Shown: positions 24,169 to 35,836 of the stretch, piece after piece | Layout of the letters: the number at the start of each line of letters is the position of its first letter | How positions within the stretch are numbered: the first letter of the stretch is position 1 | Source of the DNA: Piscicola geometra | Taxonomy: Eukaryota > Annelida > Clitellata > Hirudinida > Piscicolidae | Direction of reading: 5' to 3' | DNA: 64,000 nucleotides | Assembly: GCA_943735955.1 (NCBI GenBank) | Contig: OX030959.1 | Coordinates: forward strand, 9,103,106-9,167,105 | Notes under the pieces: model-generated | The model's database searches: none | What the model was told of the DNA's origin: nothing | What the model saw: the letters and a program-made list of their open reading frames with translations, nothing else | Translations under genes and position numbers: made by a program

Positions 24169-25134
24169 TAATGAGCCACTGAATAAAAAGTATAGTATAA
24201 AAATTCTTTGTCCTACAAGATGGCTGACCAGAGTATCTGCAGTGTCTTCTGTGCTTGAACATTATGAATTGGTACTTGTTAGCTTTGAATCATTTGCTTC
24301 CATTGGTACTGCTGATGAAACGGCTATAAAGGCTCGAGGCTTTTTTTAACAGGGCACTACTGCACTGGCCTTCAAAGTAGTTGTTTTGGTAGTTTCACTT
24401 CTGGAACAGATGTCAACAGTATGGTTTTGGCATATAATCTCGAACCGATTGATGTACCTCGGGTGCGAAAGCCGCCACAAAAGTATTGTGGGCTGGGCCC
24501 AGCTTATGTAGAAACAACACCAGAGGAACATTATCGAGCAGCATATTACGCTGTCATAGACATTGCAATCATGCAACTCACAGAAAGGTTAAATCGAGAT
24601 TCTCCTGGTTTGCGTTCATACTTGCAACTGGAGACAATGCTGCTAACTGGTGAAGTGAACCATGATATTTGCAAGCAGTATCGTGAGTTTAATGAAACTG
24701 GTCTTTGTCCACAGTTAACTATGTTTAAGGACCAGAATGAATGCTTGAAAACGCTGAGGCTAAAGCCTAAATCTTCGATTTAGTTTTTGGGTGTGTGGGG
24801 GGGGGGGTTTCATCAAAATTACCAACTTCCAAATTTAAATATTCATGAAATAACCTAGTGAACCATAATACAAGTGGACGTAATAAATTGTCAATTTTTC
24901 GATTTTTTGCTTACTTGGGCCCTCCCTGCTTATTGTGGAGGTAGAAAAGTACTTTTATTGAGTATCGAGCTTTTTTTTAATGTTTGGGGATACAAATATT
25001 AATAGTTAATACAAAAATAACTAGCAATACAGCAAAAAATACTAAATAGTATCGCTGGTACTGTATTAGCCGATACCGGCTCTTTGATTCCAACCCTGGG
25101 GAAAACCCCTCAACAATTTTCTGCAGATCGCCGC

Positions 25135-25450
25135 CCCTGATACATTGTGAGTATGTATGGGCAGCGATGTTAAAGGGGTTTTGGGGTCCATCTTAACATG
25201 GAGCCCCTTCGATTTTTCAAATACAATAATTTCTCAACTCCTATCTTAATACAAGCATAATCGTCAACCATAGCATGAAACAGAATTTTTATTCAGTAAT
25301 ATATTTTGGGTAGCATGGGCGGTGATTTTTTCCAATTTTTTTATTTCAAAATTTCTATTTTGATATGAGTTTAATCGTCAACCCTGGCGTTAATCTGAAT
25401 GTTTATACAGTAATACATTGTGAGTTTGTGTAGTTATGGTGGTAGCGTGC
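25135..25450 (-). repeat. RepA copy 3, split by a LINE
   Basis: It carries the RepA core blocks (TACATTGTGAGTATGTATGG, ATAATCGTCAACCATAGCAT). It is interrupted at GTTATGGTGGTAG (25449) and resumes at 29112 with GGTGATAGCTGTCTAAAAC, which matches the uninterrupted order in other copies. Confidence 0.7.
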
Positions 25451-28400
25451 GCAGTGGTCTAGGTATGTCTACCTATGCACGTGAAGACTGGAATCGGCAG
25501 ACGGAGCGGAAGAACCACTAGATGGTCAACGGTCAAGAAGGCGATTCTCAGCAAAGCTTTGTGGAACGCTAAGGGCATGACGAGACACGAAGAACATCAT
25601 GGCCATCCACTGCACCCGTTTCCATCTCCAGCCGTCTCGACTCTGTCTTGTTACTGGATCAAGATGGTCTCGGGCGAGAGAGTGAGATCGACGAACTGCG
25701 CAACTCTTTCACTTTAATCCAATTCATCGCGCAAGTCACTTTTAGTCATTCATTCATCTCATTCGACAAGTCCTGCGGTGACAGGCAAGCGACGAAGCGG
25801 CAGGTGTGGGTACACTGGGAGTCGTAGTCGTGACCCTGCACACAGGCGGCTCAGAGCATTGGGTCGTTCTTCGCCAATATGGAACAGCGGTGAAGTCCGG
25901 CAGCCCCCTGGGCAACTGAGCAGCCCTTTTCAGGAATGGAAATGCTTACCTTTTGGCATGAGGAAGGGGCTAGAAAAGGTGCCCTAAAAATTGCCTGTTC
26001 CAAACTTCCCTAGCCAGCTCACCGCGGTTGGGGGGGACCCTATAAAAGCGGTAGAAACAAAAAAATCAAAATAATTTCTCTTAAACTGGGCATATGGAAC
26101 GTTCGGACACTCTTGGACACATTCTTCTGGAGTGACAGACCCAGCGAAGAACGACGTGAAGCAGGTGTTGGCTTTGCAGTTAAGACAACTCTTGTCGAAA
26201 AGCTGGCAGGACTTCCCAAAGGAGTGAACGACAGGCTCATGACCATGAAACTCTCACTGATGGGTGGAAGGAAGCATCTTACCATCATCAGCGCCTGCGC
26301 CCCAACCATGACCAACCCAGATGAAGTAAAAGCAAAGTTCTATGAAGAACTTCACACTCTCATTGCCGACGTTCCAAAGGGGGACAAACTCGTCCTGCTT
26401 GGTGACTTCAACGCAAGAGTTGGCAAGGACAACGCTGCCTTGGAAGGAGTCTTCGGACATCATGGAGTGGGCCACTGCAACAGCAACGGCCTTCTCTTGC
26501 TCCAGACTTGCGCTGAACATGATCTTGTGATCACAAACACGATCTTCCGCCTTCCTACTCGTAATCGGACGTCATGGATGCACCCTCGCTCAAAGCACTG
26601 GCATCTTGTCGACTACGTCATCGTGAGGAAGAAGGACAGGCAAGATGTACGAGTGACCAAGTCAGTGTTTGGTGCTGAATGCTGGACAGACCGCCGTCTC
26701 ATGATCACCAAGCTCAACATCCGCATTCAGCCGAAACGACGCCCGCAAGGCAAAAAAGTTCCCAAACGGCTGAATATCGCCAAGCTCAATAGTGCCAGCT
26801 GCAAGCAGTCTTTTGTGGACGCTTTGGAAGATCGTTTGGAATCCACCTCTCTGAATAACCAGAATGTGGAGGAAGATTGGGCGTCACTTAGAGAGCTAAT
26901 TTCCACCGCAGCTTCAAAGACTCTGGGACCCCAGATAAAGAAGCACAAGGACTGGTTTGACGAGAACTGCGAAGTCATCAAGCAGCTATTAGATAAAAAA
27001 CACCATCTCCCCCAAGCTTATCTCGCCAACCCCAAGTCCACGACAAGGAGAGATGCATACATCAACATACGCAAAACAGTGCAGTTCAAACTTCGTAAGA
27101 TGCAGGACGATTGGCTGAGTAACAAAGCCGACGAAACCCAGGCTTATGCAGACAAGAAGGACCACACATTTTTTTATAACGCCTTGAAAGAAGTTTATGG
27201 CCCCACGTCTTCTGGCTCATATCCCCTCTTCAGCGCAGATGGTTACACTCTCATACTGACAAAGAGAAGATCTTGGAGAGATGAGCCGAACACTTCGACA
27301 ACGTTTTCAATTGCCCTTCCAACATCAATGTCGAAGCCATCAATCGTCTTCCCCAAGTGCCCACCAACGAAGCACTGGATGATCCTCCAACCTTGCACGA
27401 GACCCAGGAAGCAATACTTCTTCTTTCCAGTGGCAAAGCACCTGGTTCAGACGCTATACCAGCTGAGGTCTACAAGGAGGGGGGACCAGCCCTGACTAAA
27501 AGGCTCCACCAGTTGTACCTATTGATGTGGGAGAAAGAAACGATTCCGCAGAAATTCAAAGATGCTTCCATTATACATCTTTACAAGCGGAAAGGAAGTA
27601 GACAAGCCTGCGATAACCACAGAGGCATATCGCTGCTTTCCATTGCAGGAAAGATTTTTGCCAGAATCCTGCTCAACCGTCTCACAGCCCACCTTGACCA
27701 AGGTCTCCTGCCTGAAAGTAATGTAGTTTCCGTAAAAAACGTGGAACCATCGACATGGTTTTTGCTGCCAGACAGCTGCAAGAAAAGTATCAGGAGCAAA
27801 ACTCTGACCTGTTTTCCACATATGTGGACCTCACCAAGGCTTTCGACACCGTCAGTAGAGAGGGTCTATGGAAGATCATGGCCAAGTACGGTTGTCCAAG
27901 GAAATTCATCGTCTTGGTGAAAAAATTCCACGATGGAATGCAAGCCAGAGTCCAGGACAGTGGAGAATCATCTGATCCTCTCCCAGTCACGAACGGGGTC
28001 AAGCAAGGCTGCGTTCTGGCACCAACTCTGTTTAGCCTTATGTTTTCAGCCATGCTGACCGATGCCTTCAGAGATGAGATGGTTGGTGTCAATATAAAGT
28101 ACCGCACAGATGGCAAACGGTTCAACCTTTGGAGGTTCTAGGCAAAAACCAAAGTTACGACAGACATCATCAGAGACCTGCTGTTTGCTGATGACTGTGC
28201 CCTCAACGCTGTCTCAGAAGCCGACATGCAACGCAGCGTTAACCTGTTCTCCAGCGCCTGCACAAACATTGGTCTGACGATCAGCACAAAGAAGACTGAA
28301 GTCCTTCATCAGCCAGCACCCGGAAAGCCCTACGTTGAGCCTTACATCACGGTCAATGGCCAAAAGATCAAAAAAGTGGACCGGTTCACCTACCTAGACA

Positions 28401-29112
28401 GTACACTATCCCAAAGTGTCACTATCGATGACGAGGTGAATATCAGGATTGCTAGAGCCAGTTCCACTTTTGGCAGGCTGTACCCCAACGTCTGGAACCG
28501 AAGAGGCATCACCAATAAGACAAAGCTGAAAGTATACAGGGCTGTGTGCTATATGCATGTGAAACGTGGACTTTATATCAACGCCATGCTAGAAATTTGA
28601 ACCACTTTCATACAACAAGCCTCAGGAAAATCCTCGGCATAAAATGGCAGAACAAAACTCCAGACACAGTGGTACTGTCCATAGCAGGTCTTCCCAGCAT
28701 CTTCACCCTGCTAATGCAATCTCAGCTTCGCTGGGCAGGACACTTAGTCAGAATGCAAGACGAGAGACTGCCAAAAAGACTTTTCTATGGTGAACTTCTG
28801 CATAACCAGCGGCCCCAGGGTGGGCAAAAAAAACGCTTTAAAGACACAAATCCTTCCACCTGGCGCTCTTCCATTTACAAAGGTGCCATGACCTGTGAGG
28901 CAAACAGGATCAACGCCGCAGAAAAAAAGAGGCAAGTCCGAAAGGCCCGCACTGTCAACACTCCTGGAGACGTCCCACTCATCCCATGTCCCTCCTGTTC
29001 CCGAACCTTCCGTGCCAGGATCGGCCTCATCAGCCATCTGCGCACACACAGAGAGCCAGTCACAACACCCTCCGAATGACTTAAAGTGGTCCTCGTCGAC
29101 TCGACGGACGAA
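25450..29112 (+). mobile_element. EN-RT non-LTR retrotransposon with C-terminal C2H2 finger, near full length but broken
   Basis: An APE-type endonuclease domain starts near 26075 (GIWNVRTL) and runs through SACAPTMTNPDEVKAKFYEE, LLGDFNARVGKD and HLVDYVIVRKKDRQDVRV. The RT follows with DASIIHLYKRKG, NHRGISLLSIAGKIFARILL, YVDLTKAFDTVSREGLW (motif A), VTNGVKQGCVLAPTLFSLMF (motif B) and LLFADDCAL (motif C). The end has LRWAGHLVRMQDERLPKRL and a CPSCSRTF...HLRTH zinc finger before the stop at 29079. Frameshifts near 27280 and 27760, a TAG at 28139-28141 and a deletion near 28550 inactivate it. 25450-26075 is presumed 5' region. A probable 8-bp duplication GGTGGTAG/GGTGATAG flanks it. Confidence 0.87.
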
Positions 29113-29159
29113 CAAAGACGGTGATAGCTGTCTAAAACAAAAATTCTTTGCTTACTTAA

Positions 29160-29690
29160 ATTTTTTTGGAAAACACCTTGGAATTTTCATTTTCATAAAA
29201 ATGTGTAGTTCAAAATTACAAGCATGAAGACAATTGGCACATGAGATATTTTTAATTTTCTTGAACATTTTCTTCGAAAGATGAGTCGGCTACCAAGACG
29301 GAATCTAAAACATTGTTTCTAACTGACCCTTAATTGGCCCTTAACACACAAGCTATAATTAATTGAAACTTTTGTTGTTTTTAAATTCTCAAACCCTTTT
29401 CCGATGCTTTATTTTAATAAATCAAAAGTTGTCAACAAAATCATTTGAATAAAAAATACTTTTTTCTCCTGAAAAAATTCTGTTTTCAGTTGTTCATTGG
29501 TCAATTTGGTCATACCACCTGTTTTCAAAAGAAAAAAATAGATTTTCCTGCAAAGTCATTCAATCAGTTTGTGATCACTTACTTTTAATAAATCAAATGT
29601 TTTAGCGCGAATTATTGCAGCTCAAAACAAATTGTTTAACTGTTTAAATATAATGTAATCTTAATAAAATTCAATGTGTTAATGAACGTG
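29160..29690. other. AT-rich DNA, nothing recognised
   Basis: AT-rich DNA 3' of the retrotransposon and 3' of secreted-family copy B. It presumably includes the copy B 3' UTR. No feature is supported. Confidence 0.5.
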
Positions 29691-29696
29691 TACGAC

Positions 29697-30747
29697 TTAC
29701 ACGACTTTCAAACGGCAAACCAGAAAATCCTTGTTTCTTCGAGTTTGATTGCCAACCTTGAGACTCTCACAAAACTTCTTAGAGCATCCGATGCCTTTGA
29801 TATCCTCCAATTTCTGTTTTATTTTGACAACTTAAGTGAACTGTTTCGCTTGAGTTTCACTTAGGAAAACTGTTTTTGCAATTATGGAAACTTTGAAACG
29901 ACTCACAAATGAGCACGTGTTTTCATCAATACGATCTACCATTCTCATAAAACTATACGCTGCTGTTGATTCCACATCTGCGATGTTAGCAACCTTATAG
30001 GAAGTAGTTGGAACTGCACAACTATCTGCAATTTCACAAGTAGCAGTGACTCCTTTCGCTTCATTCTCCAAATCCAATGTATATTCCTGCATTGATCAAA
30101 TTTGAACTTTTTATGTTGAACTATCAAATGCAGCTAGTGTATTATCATTGAGATGGGACTCGATCCAAACATTTTCAACGCATTACGAACCAAATTCGAA
30201 CCAAATTTTGAAAAACTCGAACCTAACTAGAACATTCTTAAATAAATTTAAAACCAAAGTAAGCAAAGAATAGTTTTGCTACGCCTACCCAAAATATATT
30301 ACTGAATAGAAATTGAAAACCAAATTTGAGCTTTATAAAATTTAAAAGTTTACCCAAATTTGAACATTAAATTATAAAAATAAAATAATTCAACTTTTTC
30401 AAATTTTCTGATCTAAATAAAATAAATATGAAAAACTATAATACAATCGAACACAAACATTAAAAAAATGAACTCGAACTGAATTGAAACTCAGCTAAAT
30501 CAAACATTCGAATCCCACCTATAATTTTTATATCAAAAGTCTAAAAAATAATTGTTAGACAAAAATTTAAAAAAACGTTTAAACGAACGAAGGCATCACT
30601 AGTCATCTTCATTTTCGACACGAGGTAAGCTTTCATAGTGTAAATTAAAGCTTCCTGTTGTTCTATGTTTAATTCTGCTTCTGTACACTGAAGAACGCTG
30701 CAAACAATGCAAACAAGCAGGAAGAACAAACTCACGTTAGTGGCCAT
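29697..30747 (-). CDS. Secreted CAP-like small protein, copy B
   Basis: ATG at 30747, with the TATATAAG box at 30778-30785. Exon 1 (about 30572-30747) has the signal peptide MATNVSLFFLLVCIVCS, then NIEQQEALIYTMKAYL. Exon 2 is 29907-30086, bounded by CAG| and |GTGAGT, with LDLENEAKGVTATCEIADSC. Exon 3 is 29697-29813 (acceptor AACAG|), with IKGIGCSKKFCESLKV, NKDFLVCRLKVV and stop TAA. No stop or frameshift is seen in the exons. The pattern A-x6-C ... GC-x4-C ... LVC parallels CAP domains but lacks their histidines. A RepA scrap sits in the first intron at about 30260-30310. This looks like the best-preserved member of the cluster. Confidence 0.62.
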
Positions 30748-30777
30748 CTTGAGTCTCTTGCCTATCTCTGCCAACTC

Positions 30778-30970
30778 ACTTATATAGACGTGGAAGGTCG
30801 TTTGCATTAACGACGCATTTCAGAGAGAGCTTGCATTTTCGATTGGAAATTCAATTCCTTAGTCAATAGTGAGTTTTATGGAACATTTCTTTGAAAGCTA
30901 ATTAGCCTCAAGTTGATCGATAACTCAGGATTGACGCATAAAAGCCTGATTAGAATATTCAATAGTGGTT
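30778..30970 (-). promoter_or_regulatory. Conserved upstream region of secreted-family copy B
   Basis: TATA box, then TTTGCATTAACGACGCATTT, CGATTGGAAATTCAATTCC and GATCGATAACTCAGGATTG. The same blocks stand upstream of the copy D remnant (16.29-16.52 kb), and parts stand upstream of copies A (17.55-17.64 kb) and C (38.55-38.74 kb). Conservation in decayed copies reflects recent duplication as much as function. Confidence 0.55.
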
Positions 30971-30972
30971 CA

Positions 30973-31221
30973 ATTATGCATCTTCAAAAGAGCAAATCTT
31001 ACATGAAACACTCCAACCTTCTGAAGCTTCTCAAACTTCTCTTTCAGCTACCTTTCAGGCTTCTCAAACTGATGCAGTCCTCGATAGAAAAGATGGAAGG
31101 TGACTTCAGGCAAACCTTGAAGGACCTTCTGGCACTGATGGCGCTTACGATACCCCCAACGATAAAGATGATGAAGAAGCAGGCGGTTCTTAAAACTATG
31201 CAAGTTTTAAAAATCAAATAA
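30973..31221 (+). other. Unassigned short open frame
   Basis: A plus-strand frame reads MHLQKSKSYMKHSN then Leu/Lys-rich sequence and ends at 31221. An alternative frame over the same DNA reads SQTSLSATFQASQTDA and GTDGAYDTPNDKDDEE. Neither frame is recognisable and no splice model is supported; it may be chance. Confidence 0.2.
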
Positions 31222-31439
31222 CTTATGCGTACTTTCTAAGAGACGGCTTTATTGATGCAGAAATTATGCGTTTCGAATAGAAAATTTATATCTGTCTCGC
31301 TAAGTATATTAGATTTTTGCCACGTTATGAAAAATTATTTTGTCAATATTATCGAAACTTTTTCAAAAGAACAAACCAATAAAATACAACTTTATTATCT
31401 TTTATTTTTCTACTATGGTCTTCATACCCCCACCCAATG

Positions 31440-31850
31440 ATCCACTATTTATCAGCCCCCCTCATGAGTGACGATCGTGCGGAGGTCCTGGGGTCCGGAC
31501 TTTTTGGTAGTGGGGGAGTCCGGACCCTCCCACTTTTTGGTAGTGAGGGAGTCCGCTTTAGTGTGGACCCTCATCCCACTTTTTTCAATAAAAACATTTT
31601 CAAACTCTTGTTTTGATGCGAATATAATCGTCAAACAAGGCATAAAACAAAAATTTTACATAGTAATAAATTGGGAGTCTGTTTAGTTTTAGTTATAGCT
31701 GTCTAAAACGAGACTATTCATTGCTTACTTGAATATTCGTATCAAAATAGAAGTTTAAAATGGGTCCCAGAACCCCCCCAGAAGCATCTATGCTGGGTAA
31801 GACCCCCCTCTCCCCCCCCCCCCCAAGATTTTCAACAGATCGCCGTCCAT
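31440..31850 (-). repeat. RepA copy 4 with terminal GATCGCCGTCCATG
   Basis: The right end AAGATTTTCAACAGATCGCC is the terminal inverted repeat of the hAT family. The core blocks (CATAAAACAAAAATTTTACA, TAGTAATAAATTGGGAGT, CTGTCTAAAACGAGAC) follow the RepA order. Poly-C/poly-G and two GGTCCGGAC-type blocks are present. Confidence 0.7.
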
Positions 31851-31854
31851 GGCC

Positions 31855-32330
31855 TCCCTTATTCGTCTACTATTTCATTCATTTCCTTCTTCATTTTTTC
31901 AACTTTATTTATATGCTCCTAAAACACTTTATCCTACAGAAATAGTCCAAAATCTGGATATAAATGATTTTAGTTTTAGGAAAGAAACTAAGTGAAAAAA
32001 AAAACAAAATAAAAACTGTTTTTTTCAAATTCATTTTATTTAAACACAAAACCAAATATTAATTGTGCATTAATCATTCAAATTTTTTAAAGCTTTCACT
32101 AAAATAACATATTAGCATTCGAATTACAAGAGGTTTCCGTTATATGTTCTTCGAAAAGAGTTTTCCAGGTTAGGGTCTGTTTTGAATACATGAAACTTTA
32201 TTTTATTCCAAATTATTTCAAAACTTTCAAGATTAACTTAAAAATTACTTTAAAATTTATAAGGATCTAATTTGATGGACCATGAAAACGTGTTTAAATG
32301 GTTTGGTATTGAAAGGGAAAATGAAAATAG
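31855..32330. other. AT-rich DNA, nothing recognised
   Basis: Between RepA copy 4 and the last exon of secreted-family copy C. It presumably contains the copy C 3' region. Confidence 0.45.
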
Positions 32331-32804
32331 GACTTACCTGACTTTCAAAGGGCAAACCATATAATCAACGTTGCTATAAGATTGATCGTTTATCTTATAT
32401 TCCAGACAAAGCTTTGTAGCTTCCATATTCTGGACTCTCTTAGAAATTAGGTTTAACCATTTAATGAAATAATGTAGCAATGTTTAATTTACTCAATGTG
32501 GGACTTAAACCTTAATTCAAACTTTAAAGCACCTACCATTTTTTCTGGATTTGTTTCTAAATATTCTAGCATATCATTGACCAGGTTCTCTATAGGCGTA
32601 TTTTCTGAGACTAAATACAAAATATTATTCTGCTCTGTGGCAGATTGACACTAAAGACCGACCGAAATTCGGTTCGGTTTCGGCGCCGAAATTGTCAACT
32701 TTTTAAATTTCGGCTCAATTTCGGTTTCGGCCGAAATGGATCTCATATTTACCGAAAAACCTAAATTTTTATTGATTTATGTAGTTTATCTGATATATTT
32801 GTAT

Positions 32805-32933
32805 CCTCAATCAAACTCGAACTATTAAGTTTGGGTTCGATTCTCATCTCTATTAGATATCTATTAGATATCGTGGTTGATTGATTTATCGGTGTCATTA
32901 GACTAATTGTTCAAATAACACATACAAGCATCT
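32805..32933 (+). repeat. Direct repeat, left copy (partner at 35975-36110)
   Basis: AATCAAACTCGAACTATTAA, AAGTTTGGGTTCGATTCTCA, TCTCTATTAGATATCTATT and GTCATTAGACTAATTGTTC recur in the same order at 35975-36110, on the other side of the inner hAT. This is more than the 8-bp target duplication, so a local duplication preceded or accompanied that insertion. Confidence 0.85.
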
Positions 32934-32941
32934 GGAACAAC

Positions 32942-35836
32942 CAGGGGCGGCGATCTGCGGAAAATCTTGGAGGGGTCCTCCCCAGGGTTGGAATCAAAGA
33001 ACCGGTATCGAAAAGCAATACTATTTAGTATTGTTTGCTGTAGTGCAAATTATTTTTGTATCAACTATTATAATTTTTATCTCTAAACATTGAAAAAAGT
33101 TTGATACTCAATAAAAATATTTTTCTATTGCCACTATGAGCGATTTGAAGAAAAACAATAGCGATTTTAGTACTTTTTATTATTTTTCATCTATATAAAT
33201 TCAATTAAAACTAGCCATCAACCCATCAAACAAATTTAATAACATCTTGTTTTCCATTAATTTCAGAGTACAATAGTTAAAAAAATTACAAATAGATTTA
33301 AATTTGCCAAAGTTATAAACAAATATACATTGGAGGATTTTTTTTGGCCCACAGTGTATATTTAGAATCTAAATATACACTGTGAGCCATTTAGATAACA
33401 TAAAATACCCTCTCTGCCTGTCCTCCCTCCTTCTCCCCACAGCTCATTTACTCCAACTTCCAAAAAGACCCCTTCGAATGTCTGACCGACTGGAAAATTC
33501 TTCTGTTAGCCTTTTAAAATCCAGACTGTCAAGTATATCCTGATGTGCATGACAAACGGCCAGTGAATTCAAGCGAGGCTCTGTCATAGGTGCACGCAAC
33601 CAAGTCTTAAGACGCCGCAAAGCACTAAAAGATCTTTCTGCAGTACATGACGTTATTGGACACACAAGCATCAACCTGATCAATCTTTCAACCTAAGGAA
33701 ACAGATGTCTGACTTCCGTGATCATAGCTTGCATTATTTTTTGCGCTTGTGCTAAAGTTCATTCTGGTCTTTAAACATAGTTAACTGTGAACAAAGACCA
33801 GTTTCATTAAACTCACGATACTGCTTGCAAATATCAAGGTTCACTTCACCAGTTAGCCGCATTGTCTCCAGCTGCAAGTATGAACGCAAAACAGGAGAAT
33901 CTCGATTTAACCTTTCTGTGAGTTGCATGATTGCAATGTCTATGACAGCGTAATATGCTGCTCGATAATGTTTCTCTGGTATTGTTGCTACATAAGCTGG
34001 GCCCAGCCCACAATACTTTTGTAGCGGCTTTCGCACCCGAGGTACAGCAATCGGCTCGAGATCAAATGCCAAAACCATACTGTTGACATCTCTGAAAATG
34101 GCGTGATACTGTTCATCTGATCGCAGGCGACGCAGTTCTTGCACAACTGAATTAGTCGCTGCAACCATTCCACTGACCTTGGCACTTGCTGATTGCAACG
34201 ACTTGTTTAACTGTTCCAGAAGTGAAAACACCAAAGCAACTCCTTGATGGCCAGTGCAGTAGTGCCCTGTTGAAAAATGACCTCAAGCCTTTCAGCTGTT
34301 TCATCAGCAGTACCAATGGAAGCAAATGATTCCAAACTAACAAGTACCACTTCATGATGTTCAAGCACAAAAGACACTGTAGAAACTCTGGTCAGTCATC
34401 TTGTTGGACAAAGAAGTTTTATACTATACTTTTTATTCAGTGGCTCATCAGGAAAGGCAATTATAAGAGACACTAAAGCATCACTAAACTGCTTCTTGAC
34501 CTTCCCTGAACGATTGTAAAAAGCACCTAACTCTTGGACAAACTGAAGTGAATTGCTCACAAAAGTATTTGCGACAGCTGTGTGCTGGGCTACAAGATTT
34601 GCACAGTGTGCAGAACAGTGGAAAAACAATGCAAGCGGATGCTCACTGCTAAAAATAGCCTGACAACCATTGTATCGGCCGTTCATGTTAGCAGCGCCTA
34701 TCTTAAGTCTGAGCTCTTAGTTTTTCTATAGGTAGCATAATTCTGATCAGGAAATCTTTTACTACAGCAGATCATGTTTTTCCAATCGTATCTGGTGGGC
34801 TGAATAAACCAATAAACTGTTCATTAACATTCAGAGCTTCATCAACAAAACGAATGCATATCGATTCTTGCTCTAACCCATTGCAGTCATGTATGCCGTC
34901 AACCACACCAAACTGGCTTGATTCGGCATTAACAGTGCACACTGTGTTTTTAACGATAGAATGAGCTAAAAGCCTGAGCATTTTTTTTGGCAGTTATGCG
35001 ATATGAAACTTGTAGTTTGATTTAACCACAACTTTAGTTAATGTTCGAAGCCTTTTGAAATTCATTAACATTGATTCATCTAACATATTGAAAGGGTCGA
35101 TATTGAAGTGGACCTCAGAATCCCCCTATGAAAATCACTCATGCAAAATAAGTAGCACAATATGAATGATTTAAAAAAAAGTGAATCTGTCTGCTTGCAA
35201 AAAGTGAACTAATATTTCTGAAAATCATTCTGAATGTCTGCTTGTAAAAATTGAAAAAATATATTAATGAATAAAATTCTGCTTCATGCTATGGTTGAAG
35301 ATTATGCTTGTATTAAGATAGGAGTTGAGAAATTATTGTAATTGTAAAACTGAGGGGGTCCATGTTAAGATGGACCCCAAGACTCCCCTAGCATCGCTGC
35401 CCATACATACTCACAATGTATTACTGTATTAGCATTTTTTATCCCATGGTTGACGATTAGGCTCGTATAAAAATTAGAGTTGAGAAATGTGTATTTTTAA
35501 AAGGAAGAGAGGGTCCTTGTAAAGTGGACGCCAGAACCCCCTCAGGATTCCCGCCTACGCGATAGAAATTTTTAAAAAGTAGGTGAAGGAGTATTTAAGT
35601 AAGCAAAGAATATTTTTGTTTTAGACAGCTATCCCTATAACTACACATACTCACAATGTATTACTGAATAAAAATTTCCTTTTTTGCCATGGTTGACGAT
35701 TATGCTCATATACAAAGAAAAAAATTTGAATACAAAAATGGAAAAAAAGTGGGGGGGTCCCTGTTAAGGTGGACCCCCCCACTAAAAAAAGTGGGGGGGT
35801 CCTGACCCCAGGACCCCCCGAGGATCACCGCCTATG
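32942..35836 (-). mobile_element. ZMYM1-like hAT element, copy 2, 2895 bp
   Basis: Perfect 8-bp target duplication GGAACAAC (32934-32941, 35837-35844). Termini CAGGGGCGGCGATC / CATAGGCGGTGATC. Minus-strand transposase pieces: GLEQESICIRFVDEALNVNE, MNGRYNGCQAIFSSEHPLAL with HCSAHCANLVAQ, DEPLNKKYSIKLLCPTR, AYVATIPEKHYRAAYYAVID, and the hAT dimerisation signature TAERSFSALRRLKTWLR at about 33.6 kb. Several frameshifts or stops separate them, so it is a pseudogene. Its right 0.7 kb (35100-35836) is RepA sequence, linking RepA to this family. Confidence 0.87.

Larger units (their letters stand above)
19212..25131 (+). mobile_element. ZMYM1-like hAT element, copy 1, with nested insertions
   Basis: Plus-strand transposase pieces match copy 2 (32942-35836): DSNWLEQESICIRFVDETLN, YDGAANMNGRNNGCQAIF and LNKKYSIKILCPTRW near 22.37-24.23 kb, then AYVETTPEEHYRAAYYAVID to 24783. 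The right end, GATCGCCGCCCCTG (to 25131), is the reverse complement of the left terminal repeat of copy 2; the left terminal repeat near 19212 is degenerate (GAGGCGGTCCTGGGGTCC). The element is broken by a foldback element (19761-22140) and a LINE (22781-24168), and by stops. The 3' dimerisation exon seen in copy 2 is missing. Confidence 0.75.

Noticed and set aside
33444..34981. Host ZMYM1 gene
   Set aside because: It lies inside an element with terminal repeats and an exact GGAACAAC duplication, and is broken by frameshifts, so it is a transposase fossil.
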